DNA of 64,000 bases, taken from the NCBI GenBank assembly GCA_944322095.1, contig CALUNU010000008.1, positions 1 to 64,000 on the forward strand, read 5' to 3'. Position 1 is the first letter of the stretch. Each line of letters begins with the position of its first letter. Below, one piece after another: positions 1 through 7,904 of this stretch. The notes beneath the pieces were generated by a model that did not search any database, was not told the DNA's origin, and worked only from the letters and a program-made list of their open reading frames with translations. The DNA comes from an uncultured Alloprevotella sp. GTDB taxonomy: Bacteria; Bacteroidota; Bacteroidia; Bacteroidales; Bacteroidaceae. A program made the position numbers and the translations under genes.

Positions 1-85
1 GCCGCCCCTCCTAAGGCAACATCTCGTGAGGTATGAAGAACGCGGTAGGATGAAACCACACCGCGAGGCAGACGGCCGCAGAGCG

Positions 86-319
86 GTCGAACTATTCTAT
101 AACCGCGGGTAAGCGTAGCGCGCCCGCGGAAAGGAACGGCAACGACAAATGGGCCCCAAGGGGATCCAACGCCGCCGACGATGTACGTTCGCCTATCCTA
201 TGCTATGCCGCCGTGCCTGACAGGCCTCGCGGGCGTTCGACCCCCTTGGGGCCGAGCTGGTAGGGGGTGTGCGTACCGCGGGCGCGCTGCGCTTACCCGC
301 GGTTATAGAATAGTTCGGC
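86..319. repeat. 44-bp inverted repeat pair with palindromic arms
   Basis: Bases 86-129 and 276-319 are reverse complements of one another over 44 bases with about two mismatches. Each arm also contains a shorter palindrome (ccgcggg ... cccgcgg). The 146-base centre has further G/C palindromes such as cccccttgggg. No credible coding frame lies here; the open frames are artefacts of GC-rich sequence. Function unknown; a remnant mobile or REP-like element is possible. Confidence 0.75.
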
Positions 320-497
320 CCCCATGGGGCCGTCAGCCCCGCCGCATGCACATTGCTACCATGCGAAAACGCAACACGCCGCCCGACACCTTCCGAACGG
401 CCCACCACGGGGAAAGTATGCCTCGGCGGGGCTGGCGCCCCGAGCGTTTTCGGGCGGCAGGAATGCCGCCCCTCCTAAGGCTACCGCCCTCGCGACT

Positions 498-877
498 GGA
501 TGCCCCCGCGAACGCCTGCGAAAATGCCCCACTGCCTTGTGCGCTATATGGCAAACTGTTAATGCGGACGTGCGTCTCCGTCCGCCTTTTAGCGTTGGAA
601 ATGCGGCGGGAAGGGGGCCTTTCGTCGATCCATCCCGTGGATTTCGATTTCCATCCCATGGATCGGCCGATCCATCCCATGGAAATTTCGATCCATGGGC
701 ACTTTTCGACCGAAAAATGGCCCTGAATTTTGCCATATAGCGGCGAAAATGGTGTTTTTGGGCTTCCGTGCGGAGGTGAGTCGCAGGGATGTGCCTCATT
801 GTCAGGTGTTTCCGATTTTCGCTTATTTGTGTGCGAGGGTCGACGTGGTCGAAAATAATCGATTCTCCGTGTTAAAA
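498..877 (+). repeat. 380-bp dispersed intergenic repeat, copy A
   Basis: This stretch matches 15501-15880 along its whole length at a constant offset of 15003 bases, with no gaps and only scattered substitutions. At 626-698 it has a run of near-palindromic units built on CATCCCATGGA. Both copies lie just downstream of a minus-strand gene and its terminator. The open frames across it are not credible genes. The rest of the interval 1-1022 holds only the inverted repeats at 86-319 and G/C-rich palindromes. Confidence 0.9.
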
Positions 878-962
878 ACTGGGGCTCTTGCCGCTTTTCG
901 TGGGTGTGGGGCGGCGGTGACGGGGCGGGCTGTGGCTGCGTGGCGGATGCTCGCCGGGCACG

Positions 963-994
963 AAAAAGCCCCGCACCCATGGCGGGTGCGGGGC
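963..994 (-). terminator. Rho-independent terminator of the DUF349 gene
   Basis: An 11-bp perfect stem (968-978 with 984-994) closes a 5-base loop. On the minus strand it is followed by five T residues. It lies 29 bases beyond the stop codon of the minus-strand gene ending at 1023. Confidence 0.9.
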
Positions 995-1022
995 GTATGA
1001 GGGTTGCGGCGCGGCGGCCGTT

Positions 1023-2930
1023 TTAGTTTTGCGCGGCGTCGGCCGGTGCGTCGAGGGCTGCCATTTCGTCGGAGAGGGCGGCCAGCTCGGCTTTGAGGCG
1101 GCTTATTTTGCGCTCTATCTCTTCGACGAGGCTGCCGCCGCGGGCCGACTTCGTCGTGATGAAGGTGAGATTGGTTTCGTAGCTGAGTATTTCGGCGCGC
1201 TTGGCCTCGTAGGCCCGAGCCAGGCGTTCGCGCCGCCGCGAGGGGTCGGCCGTGGCGCTGTCGGCGGCGGGGGCTGCGGCGCGGCGGGCGTCGTAGAGGC
1301 GGTCGAGGAGCTCGTGGTAGCGGCGGTGGAGCTTGTCTTTCTTGCGGAAGGGCACGTGGCCCGTGGCGTTCCACTCGTCGGAGATGGAGCGCAGGGTGGC
1401 GCTGTCGGGCGGCGTGGGGGCTGCGGCCAGGGCTTCGAGACGGGTGATGATGGCGCGCTTGGTTTCGAGGTTGGCCTCCTGCTCGCGGCGTTCGCCGGCT
1501 GTGGCTTCGGCGCGGCGCTCGAAGAAGCTGTTGCAGGCTCCGCTGAAGCGCTTCCATACGGCCTCGGAGGCCTTGTGGGCCACGGGGCCTATGGTTTTCC
1601 ATTCTTGTTGCATGGCGGCCAGACGGGCGGCGGTGGGGCCCCAGTCGGTGCTCGTGGCAAGGGCCTCGGCTTCGTCGGCCAGGGCGGCCTTGCGGGCCAG
1701 GTTGGCGGCCTGGGCCTCGCGCGTGGCGCGGTAGTGGGCCGACTTGGCCTGGAAGAAGCGGTCGCACGCGGCACGGAAGCGCTCGAAGATGGGGGTGTTC
1801 ATCTTTTTGGGCGTGAAGCCGATGGTTTTCCATTCGGCCTGGATGGCCAGGATGTCGCGCGTGGTCTGCTCCCATTGGGCGTGGGTGGTGAGCGTGGCGG
1901 GGTCGATGGCCTCGACGCGCTCGCACAGGGCGGTCTTGCGGACGAGGTTTTCCTCCTCGCGGGCCTTGAGGGCTTCGAAGTGGGCCTGGTGGCGCTTGTT
2001 GACGGCCGTGGATGCTGCCTTGAAGCGGGCCCAGATGTCGTCGCGCAGCTCGCGGGCCACGGGGCCCGTTTCGCGCCACTCCTGGTGGAGCTGTTGCAGG
2101 CGGTGGAAGGCGGCCACGGGGTCGGGCTCGTCGGCCAGGGCTTCGGCCTCGGCGCAGAGGCGCGTCTTGGTCTCGAGGTTTTTCTTGAAGTCGTAGGCGC
2201 GCAGCTCGTGGCCCATGCGCAGCTGGTCGTAGAACTGCTCGACGTAGAGCTGGTAGGTTTTCCAGAGCTCGGTGGCGCGCTCGGGGGGCACGGGGCCCGT
2301 TTCTTTCCAGCGTGCGGTGAGCTGCTTGAAGGCGTCGTAGCTCTTGTCGGCCTCGTCGGGCGAGGCGGCCATGGCTTTTATCTGCTCGATGATGGCGAGC
2401 TTGGCTTCGAGGTTGTCGCGGCTGAGGCGCTCTGCGGCTTCGAGGGCGCGGGCGCGCTTTTCCTTGGCCAGGGCGAGCTCGGCCTTGAAGCTTTCTTCGT
2501 TGGGGTCGGCGGGCACGACGAAGGTTTCGGGCGTGCCGCCGGCGGCTATGTGGGCTTCGCGTGCGGCTGCAACGGCGGCAGCGTGGGCGCGGTAGTAGGC
2601 CTGTTTCAGGGCTTCGAGCTCTCCGCGCTCGATGGGGCTGTCGGCTGCGTTCATCTCGCGGAGCCTGCCGATGATGTCTTCCTGCGTGGCGGGCAGGGGG
2701 CGGGCTTCGGCGCTATCGCTTTGGGGCGTGGCGTCGGCGGCCGGGGCCTCGGGCGCGGTTGCCCCCTCGGCGGGTGCTTCGGCTGCGGGCGCATTGCCGG
2801 CAGGTGCCTCGCCGGCGGCGGGGGCGGGCGTCGTGGTTTCGGCGGCAGGGGCCGCGGGAGTGTCGGGCGTGGGCGTCGTTGCGTTTTCGGCGTCGACGGG
2901 CGCGGGTTGTATGATGTCTTTTTCGTTCAT
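1023..2930 (-). CDS. DUF349 repeat protein
   Basis: This 635-aa protein of unknown biochemical role has about five DUF349 helical repeats over residues 165-560. They are recognised by recurring cores of the type W-K/R-E/T-T/I-G-P/F-V followed by a W/F-x-x-Y/F-x-x helix, for example KETGPVPPE, RETGPVAREL, KTIGFTPKK and KTIGPVAHK. The first 85 residues are a low-complexity Pro/Ala/Glu/Thr-rich segment, and the C-terminus is a charged, probably coiled-coil region. There is no signal peptide or membrane span, so it is likely cytoplasmic. It appears to be transcribed alone and ends at a strong terminator (963-994). The family is common in Bacteroidetes; the family call is firm, the function unknown. 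Confidence 0.85.
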   Translation of the reverse strand: MNEKDIIQPAPVDAENATTPTPDTPAAPAAETTTPAPAAGEAPAGNAPAAEAPAEGATAPEAPAADATPQSDSAEARPLPATQEDIIGRLREMNAADSPIERGELEALKQAYYRAHAAAVAAAREAHIAAGGTPETFVVPADPNEESFKAELALAKEKRARALEAAERLSRDNLEAKLAIIEQIKAMAASPDEADKSYDAFKQLTARWKETGPVPPERATELWKTYQLYVEQFYDQLRMGHELRAYDFKKNLETKTRLCAEAEALADEPDPVAAFHRLQQLHQEWRETGPVARELRDDIWARFKAASTAVNKRHQAHFEALKAREEENLVRKTALCERVEAIDPATLTTHAQWEQTTRDILAIQAEWKTIGFTPKKMNTPIFERFRAACDRFFQAKSAHYRATREAQAANLARKAALADEAEALATSTDWGPTAARLAAMQQEWKTIGPVAHKASEAVWKRFSGACNSFFERRAEATAGERREQEANLETKRAIITRLEALAAAPTPPDSATLRSISDEWNATGHVPFRKKDKLHRRYHELLDRLYDARRAAAPAADSATADPSRRRERLARAYEAKRAEILSYETNLTFITTKSARGGSLVEEIERKISRLKAELAALSDEMAALDAPADAAQN

Positions 2931-3044
2931 GGCTGTGTTATAGGTTTTCCGGTGATTAAAAGTGCTGCAAATGAAGCTATTTTTATCGTTATGGCCAAAC
3001 TTTTGCGCGGCGTTTTTGGGGTGTGTGCCGTTTTTGGCGGGTTG

Positions 3045-3971
3045 TTATATCCACGTTTTGCGGCGGAAGAGCCAGTAGAAGATGCCCGTCACGACGACGG
3101 AGAGGCCGATGACGAGGGGGAAGCCCCACGAGGAGCCTTCGAGGCCGCTCACGAGGTTCATGCCGAAGATGCTGGCGATGAGCGTGGGGAGCATGAGGAT
3201 GATGGAGACGGAGGTCATCTGCTTGACCACGCTGCTCATGTTGTTGTTGATGATGCTGGCGTAGGTCTCCATGGTGGAGTCGAGGATGTTGGTGTAGATG
3301 TTGGTGGTTTCCCGGGCCTGGTTCATTTCGATGGTGACGTCTTCGATGAGATCGGCGTCGAGCTCGTCGACGGGTAGCTTAAACTTGAGCTTCGAGAGGA
3401 GCGTTTCGTTGCCACGGATGGAGGTGATGAAGTAGGTCAGACTGTCTTGCAGGCGCGAAAGGCCGATGAGGTCCTCGTTGTCGATGCTTTTGTCGAGATT
3501 GCGCTTCGATTCTTCGATGAGAATGGATATTTGCTTGAGCCGTTTCAGGTACCAGACGGCCGAGGAGAGAAAGAGGCGGAAAACGAGGTCGACCGAATCG
3601 GTAAACCCCTGATTGCGTTTCTGTTGGTAGGAAACGAAATCGATCATCATGTTGGTTTCGTAGTTGCATACGGTGACGCAAATGCCTTTGTTCATGATGA
3701 TGCCAAGCGGAATGGTGGTGTGGGGCGTGCGCGAGCGCACCTCCTTGACGTAGGGGATGCGCAGGATGATGAGCACCCAGCCTTCGTCGTATTCGTAGCG
3801 CGAACGCTCGTCTTTATCGCGGATGTCGTCGAGAAAATAGGTGGGAATGCCCAGACGGTTGAAAAGGAAATCTTCGTCGTCGGGAGTGGGGCAGGTCACC
3901 TGAGTCCAGCAGTCGGCCTGCCACTCGTCCATCGTGCGTAACGTGTGATTGATGTTCCAGTAGGTGCGCAT
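3045..3971 (-). CDS. corA: CorA-family divalent cation (Mg2+/Co2+) transporter
   Basis: This is a 308-aa inner-membrane channel-type transporter. The C-terminal part has two transmembrane helices; the first ends in the family signature G-M-N (IFGMNLV) and the second is followed by a short basic tail (FRRKTWI). The N-terminal 230 residues form the soluble alpha/beta plus long-helix domain that makes the CorA funnel. Length and order are normal for the family. A minus-strand promoter core is present at 4120-4127, giving a leader of roughly 140 bases that can fold into a GC-rich hairpin around 4010-4050. I do not recognise a known magnesium riboswitch there. Metal specificity cannot be read from sequence. 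Confidence 0.93.
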   Translation of the reverse strand: MRTYWNINHTLRTMDEWQADCWTQVTCPTPDDEDFLFNRLGIPTYFLDDIRDKDERSRYEYDEGWVLIILRIPYVKEVRSRTPHTTIPLGIIMNKGICVTVCNYETNMMIDFVSYQQKRNQGFTDSVDLVFRLFLSSAVWYLKRLKQISILIEESKRNLDKSIDNEDLIGLSRLQDSLTYFITSIRGNETLLSKLKFKLPVDELDADLIEDVTIEMNQARETTNIYTNILDSTMETYASIINNNMSSVVKQMTSVSIILMLPTLIASIFGMNLVSGLEGSSWGFPLVIGLSVVVTGIFYWLFRRKTWI

Positions 3972-4119
3972 AAGTGTTCTTTTAAAAGAAGCGTTTGCTC
4001 CGTGCGAACGGGCCGGAGGCCGCTCATGCGCCGGCTTCCGGGAGTCATCGTTCGACGGGTTCCGCGTGATAGTCGTCCATTTTCGGTGATAGGATTGTTC
4101 TTTTCTTTGAAATACGGCG

Positions 4120-4127
4120 CAAAAGTA
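4120..4127 (-). promoter_or_regulatory. Bacteroidetes -7 element (TACTTTTG) upstream of corA
   Basis: The minus strand reads TACTTTTG, matching the TAnnTTTG consensus. No clear TTG is found 19-21 bases upstream, so this is a core match only. It would give a leader of about 140 bases for corA. Confidence 0.55.
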
Positions 4128-4204
4128 CGAAGTTTTATCCAGTGGCCGTGGGTTTCGGCGTCCGTTTTTGCCGTTTTTTGCGCGTGGCGACGGCCGTGGG
4201 CGGC

Positions 4205-4741
4205 TCAGGGACGTCGGAAAAAGGAGAAGTTGACGCTTCCGTAGCTGCGGTGCTCGACGAAGTCGGGGCGGGTGTCGAAGGAGTGGCGCTTGCCGTGCTC
4301 AAGGACGAAGAGGCCGCCGGGAGCCAGCAGGCGGCTGCCCATGACGCGGTCGGGGAGCTCGGGGAGCTCGGGGAGCGTGTAGGGAGGGTCGGCAAAGATG
4401 AAGTCGAAGGGGCCGCTGCCGCGCTCGATGAAGCGCAGGGCGTCGGTGCACAAGGGCAGACACGTGCGGTCGTCGAGATAGCGGAGCACGGCGGTGATGA
4501 AGGCAAAGTGCTGGCGGTCGCGCTCGACGCTCACCACCGTGGGGCAGCCGCGCGAGAGGAGCTCGAGCGTGATGCTGCCCGTGCCGGCGAACAGGTCGAG
4601 GGCGCGCGTGGCTTCGAAGTCGAGGTAGGCGCGCAGCACGTTGAAGAGGTTTTCCTTGGCAAAGTCGGTGGTGGGGCGGGCCTTGAAGGTGCGTGGCACG
4701 TCGAAGTGGCGCCCTTTGTATTTTCCTGTGATGACTCTCAT
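4205..4741 (-). CDS. rsmD: 16S rRNA (guanine(966)-N(2))-methyltransferase RsmD
   Basis: This 178-aa class I SAM-dependent methyltransferase modifies G966 of 16S rRNA during small-subunit assembly in the cytoplasm. The SAM-binding motif I is visible as DLFAGTGSITLELLSRG, and the catalytic N6/N2-amino methylase motif as FADPPY. The N-terminal MRVITGKYKG is the typical RsmD start, which is why I chose ATG 4741 over the much longer upstream frame. It is the last gene of the DUF4250-VanZ-DUF3822-rsmD set, 52 bases after DUF3822. The DUF3822-RsmD pairing is common in Bacteroidetes. Confidence 0.93.
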   Translation of the reverse strand: MRVITGKYKGRHFDVPRTFKARPTTDFAKENLFNVLRAYLDFEATRALDLFAGTGSITLELLSRGCPTVVSVERDRQHFAFITAVLRYLDDRTCLPLCTDALRFIERGSGPFDFIFADPPYTLPELPELPDRVMGSRLLAPGGLFVLEHGKRHSFDTRPDFVEHRSYGSVNFSFFRRP

Positions 4742-4793
4742 TGTTTTCTCGTTAGCTTGGTTCGTGGAGGCCGTGGGGCGGCCGTGGGCTGCC

Positions 4794-5579
4794 TCAGCCC
4801 TCGATGAGCAGGGTGGTGAGGTCGTAGGGCACGTCGTCGGTGCGGGCCACGACGTGGCGGTTAAACTCGCCCGAGGGCACGACGGGGAGCACCTGGGCGG
4901 CATATTTGCGCAGCTCGGCTGCCACCTCGCCGCGCACGTGGGGGCTGCCGGCCACGTAGAAGGGGGCGCGGCGGGGCTCCACGCCCAGATGGCGGGCGGC
5001 GTTGAGGAGATAGTAGGCCACGTCGACGGGAGCGTGGGCGTCGAAGGTGTTGACCAGCAAGAGGCGGTTGTGGTCGAAGGCGGCCACGTCGACCTGCTGC
5101 TCGTGGCAGTAGGCAAAGAGACGCTTGTCGTAGATGGCCGTGCCCTTGGTGGAGAAATGGCGCAAAACGGGGGTGAGGCCCGCCACGTAATGGACGCTGC
5201 CGAAGGTTTCTTCCAGCGTGTGGCAGGTGGCTTCGTCGAGGGCGAAGAGCAGCACGACGTTGGCCGTGGGCAACACGTCGTAGAACACGCGGCGCTTCCC
5301 TTCGTGCGGGAAGCAGAAGTCGTAGAGCGTATCGCAAAACTCCTCCTGAAAGTCGGCCAGGGGCACGGGCGTCACGGCCCCCGTGGCGAGCACCTGCACG
5401 GTGCCGGTGGGGCTTTGCAGGATGGGCTCGGCGTCGATGGCCTCGCGCAGGTTGACCGTGAGCGAGGCGTGGGGGCGCATTTTATAGGCCGAAAAGTCGA
5501 AACGGGGCTCGCGCCCGCCTTCGTAGCGGGCGATGCAGAGACGGGTGTCGGAGAGGCGTAGGTAGAGGGTGGTTGGCAT
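4794..5579 (-). CDS. DUF3822 family protein
   Basis: This 261-aa protein belongs to the Bacteroidetes family DUF3822, with no established function. The sequence shows an actin/FtsA-like alternation of short beta-strands (YLRLSDTRLCIARYEGG at the N-terminus, VDVAAFDHNRLLLVNTF in the middle), consistent with an ASKHA-type fold, but this is only inference. There is no signal peptide or membrane span. ATG 5579 starts the recognisable domain; the longer upstream frame overlaps the VanZ gene. It lies immediately upstream of rsmD. Confidence 0.8.
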   Translation of the reverse strand: MPTTLYLRLSDTRLCIARYEGGREPRFDFSAYKMRPHASLTVNLREAIDAEPILQSPTGTVQVLATGAVTPVPLADFQEEFCDTLYDFCFPHEGKRRVFYDVLPTANVVLLFALDEATCHTLEETFGSVHYVAGLTPVLRHFSTKGTAIYDKRLFAYCHEQQVDVAAFDHNRLLLVNTFDAHAPVDVAYYLLNAARHLGVEPRRAPFYVAGSPHVRGEVAAELRKYAAQVLPVVPSGEFNRHVVARTDDVPYDLTTLLIEG

Positions 5580-5641
5580 GTGCTGAAAGAGTGGAAGGAG
5601 GTGGAACGTGTGAGGGGCGTCGGCGCTGCCTGCCGGCGGGC

Positions 5642-6025
5642 CTATCGGCCGGGCCCCACGCGGTGCCACAGCAGGCCGCGGCCCACGGCGGCAGCAAGGA
5701 GCACGCCAATGGTGTTGGCGGCCAGATCCCACCAGTCGCCGCTGCGGGTGGTGGTGAGGCCGGCTTGCAGCAGTTCGATGAGCCCGCTCATCAGGATGGG
5801 GGCGGCCACGGCCCACGCCAGCAGCGCCCGGCCCCGGCGACGGGCGTGCGAGCGCAGGTATTCCCACCACAGGACGGTGCACGTGCCGGCGTACATGGCG
5901 ATGTGCACCCACTTGTCGATGAAGGGCGTGTGGCTCAGGCGCGTCGTGGGCGGCTTGAAGAAACACAAATACCAGATGGCGGCCACGCAGAGCAGCGTGA
6001 GGGGGTATCTTTTCAGCAGCTTCAT
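5642..6025 (-). CDS. VanZ-like integral membrane protein
   Basis: This is a 127-aa protein with about four hydrophobic helices (LTLLCVAAIWYLCFF; the region around WVHIAMYAGTCTVLWW; ALLAWAVAAPILMSGLIELLQ; LAANTIGVLLAAAVGR). The middle helices carry the VanZ-like motif pattern D-K-x-x-H and G-x-x-E-x-x-Q together with D-x-x-D-x-x-A-N-x-x-G. The start at 6025 (MKLLKRYP) is the first methionine before the membrane domain and sits 8 bases after the DUF4250 stop. Family members have been linked to teicoplanin resistance in enterococci, but in Bacteroidetes the function is unknown. Confidence 0.8.
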   Translation of the reverse strand: MKLLKRYPLTLLCVAAIWYLCFFKPPTTRLSHTPFIDKWVHIAMYAGTCTVLWWEYLRSHARRRGRALLAWAVAAPILMSGLIELLQAGLTTTRSGDWWDLAANTIGVLLAAAVGRGLLWHRVGPGR

Positions 6026-6033
6026 GCAGCGGG

Positions 6034-6210
6034 TTACCAGAATTTGTTGTACTCGCTGCTGTATTCGAACCCCGCCTTGGCCAGGGTCTGTTGCAGCTCC
6101 TGCTTGTCGACGTCGAGATCGTCGCACAAGGCGTCGAGCGAGGCGTAGCTGTCGCGCAGCTTCATGTTGACCACGCTGAACAGCATCATGGGATCTTTGG
6201 GAAGTGTCAT
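6034..6210 (-). CDS. DUF4250 small protein
   Basis: This 58-aa protein has the DUF4250 signature: LPKDPMMLFSVVNMKLRD followed by a short predicted helix-turn-helix-like segment (SLDALCDDLDVDKQEL). Start 6210 (MTLPKDPMM) was preferred to the upstream ATG because the promoter core at 6231-6238 lies inside the longer frame. It is the first gene of a minus-strand operon running to rsmD. Function unknown; the size and helical pattern would allow a small regulator. Confidence 0.8.
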   Translation of the reverse strand: MTLPKDPMMLFSVVNMKLRDSYASLDALCDDLDVDKQELQQTLAKAGFEYSSEYNKFW

Positions 6211-6230
6211 GGGCTTGTGTTGAGGTGGGG

Positions 6231-6261
6231 CAAAGTTAGCCTTTTTGGCCGGATCGGGCAA
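6231..6261 (-). promoter_or_regulatory. Promoter of the DUF4250-rsmD operon
   Basis: On the minus strand, TTG (6259-6261) is followed after 20 bases by TAACTTTG (6231-6238), an exact match to the Bacteroidetes -33/-7 pattern. It lies about 20 bases upstream of the DUF4250 start and is divergent from the helicase promoter. Confidence 0.8.
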
Positions 6262-6288
6262 CGAAAAGCGCGAAAACAGCGCTTTTGC

Positions 6289-6320
6289 TTGGGTGGTGCC
6301 GCGTCTTTGCCGTACCTTTG
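6289..6320 (+). promoter_or_regulatory. Promoter of the RecD-like helicase gene
   Basis: TTG at 6289-6291 is followed after 21 bases by TACCTTTG (6313-6320), matching the Bacteroidetes promoter pattern. The start codon is 49 bases downstream. Confidence 0.75.
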
Positions 6321-6368
6321 TGGTGGAGGCGCGGCCTCCTTATTATTATATATAAGGGAAGAAAAACG

Positions 6369-7832
6369 ATGATACACGAAGAGATGTACCGGCGCATCGC
6401 GGAGGAGTTTCCCCACGCCATGACGCCGCAGCAGACCGAGGCCGCCATGTCGCTGGCAGCCTTTGTGGCTCTGCCGCGGCCGCGGGCGGCTTTCGTGCTG
6501 CGCGGCTATGCCGGCACGGGCAAGACGTCGCTTGTGGGCGCCTTGGTGCGTGCCTTGCAGAAGATGCAGCGCGACGTCGTGCTGCTGGCTCCCACGGGGC
6601 GGGCGGCCAAGGTGTTCTCCCACTATGCCGGGGCCAAGGCCTACACCATCCACAAGGTCATCTACCGCCAGCAGACGTGGGGCGGCGAGGGAACGCGCTT
6701 CTCGCTGGGCTACAACAAGCTGCGCGGCACGCTGTTCGTCGTGGACGAGGCGTCGATGGTGACCGACGACGCGGGAGCCGCCTCGCTCTTCGGGTCGGGC
6801 CGCCTGCTGGACGACCTCATCACCTACGTCTACGAGGGCGAAGGCTGCCGCCTGCTGCTGGTGGGCGATACGGCCCAGCTTCCCCCGGTGGGCGAGGACG
6901 AAAGCCCGGCGCTCAACGCCGACGTGCTGCGTGGCTACGGCCTGCACACGACCGGGGCCGATCTCACCGAGGTGGTGCGCCAGGGGGCAGCCTCGGACGT
7001 GCTCGCGGGAGCCACTCACCTGCGCAATCTGCTGCGCGAGGGCTTCACGGGTCTGCCGCGCATCGCGGGCGACGCCCGGGGCGAAGTGCGCTTCTTGCCG
7101 GGCGACGAGCTCATCGAGGCCCTTGTCACCTCGTATCGCGACTATGGAACGGGCGACACCATCGTGGTCACCCGTTCGAACAAGCGGGCCAACGTCTACA
7201 ACAACGGCATCCGTGCGCGCATCTTCGACCGCGAGGAGGAACTCACGCGGGGCGACCTCGTCATGGCCGTCAAAAACAATTATTACTGGGCCGAACGCCT
7301 GGCAGCCACCCTGCCGAAAGGCGAGCGCCTGCCGTTCGACTTCATTGCCAACGGCGATACGGCCGAGGTGCTCCGCATTCGTGGCGTACACGAGATGTAT
7401 GGCTTCCACTTTGCCGATGCCCTGCTTCGCTTCCCCGACTACGACGGCTTCGAAATGGAATGTCGCGTGCTGCTCGACACGCTTTCTTCCGAGTCGCCCT
7501 CGCTGACGGCCGACGAGCGGCGGCGCCTGTTCGAGTCGGTGCTGGCCGACTATGCCGACGTCCCGCTGAAAAAAGAGCGCCTGAAACGCGTCAGGGAAGA
7601 CGCCTATTACAACGCGTTGCAGATCAAGTATGCCTACGCCGTGACCTGCCACAAGGCGCAGGGCGGCCAGTGGAGCCGCGTCTTCGTGGACCAGGGCTAC
7701 GTCACCCCCGACATGGCCGGCGTCTCCTACCTGCGCTGGCTCTACACGGCCTTTACGCGCACCACCGACCGCCTTTACCTGGTCAACTGGCCCGCGGCGC
7801 AGCGTGCGGGCGGCGCCGATGATGACTTGTAG
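6369..7832 (+). CDS. ATP-dependent RecD-like DNA helicase (superfamily 1)
   Basis: This 487-aa SF1 helicase of the RecD/Dda type probably unwinds DNA 5'-to-3' in repair or recombination. Walker A is GYAGTGKTS near residue 45; Walker B/motif II is VVDEASMV; motif III is GDTAQLPPVG. The C-terminal UvrD_C_2-type motif is TCHKAQGGQWSRVFVD, with the final motif near YTAFTRTTDRLYLV. It lacks the RecD2 N-terminal region, so it is a short form typical of Bacteroidetes. No recB or recC neighbour is present. ATG 6369 follows a purine-rich stretch and lies downstream of the promoter at 6289-6320. Confidence 0.9.
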   Translation: MIHEEMYRRIAEEFPHAMTPQQTEAAMSLAAFVALPRPRAAFVLRGYAGTGKTSLVGALVRALQKMQRDVVLLAPTGRAAKVFSHYAGAKAYTIHKVIYRQQTWGGEGTRFSLGYNKLRGTLFVVDEASMVTDDAGAASLFGSGRLLDDLITYVYEGEGCRLLLVGDTAQLPPVGEDESPALNADVLRGYGLHTTGADLTEVVRQGAASDVLAGATHLRNLLREGFTGLPRIAGDARGEVRFLPGDELIEALVTSYRDYGTGDTIVVTRSNKRANVYNNGIRARIFDREEELTRGDLVMAVKNNYYWAERLAATLPKGERLPFDFIANGDTAEVLRIRGVHEMYGFHFADALLRFPDYDGFEMECRVLLDTLSSESPSLTADERRRLFESVLADYADVPLKKERLKRVREDAYYNALQIKYAYAVTCHKAQGGQWSRVFVDQGYVTPDMAGVSYLRWLYTAFTRTTDRLYLVNWPAAQRAGGADDDL

Positions 7833-7904
7833 CTGGCTTTTCGCCGGCAGAAGCGCCTGTTTTGTTAAAATTAATTCCTATCTTCGCGGCAAAGCCTTAC
7901 GGAT

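Noticed and set aside
626..698. CATCCCATGGA array as a CRISPR or origin iteron array
   Set aside because: Units are irregularly spaced, partly inverted and too few; no cas, replication or partition genes adjoin.
333..980. Open frames in both strands of the 1-1022 region that recur in the second repeat copy
   Set aside because: They are conserved only because the DNA repeat is conserved; the changes are not concentrated at third positions and no start signal is convincing.
1029..3377. 782-codon plus-strand frame opposite the DUF349 and corA genes
   Set aside because: It spans two real minus-strand genes and the gap between them; translation is Gly/Val-rich without domains.
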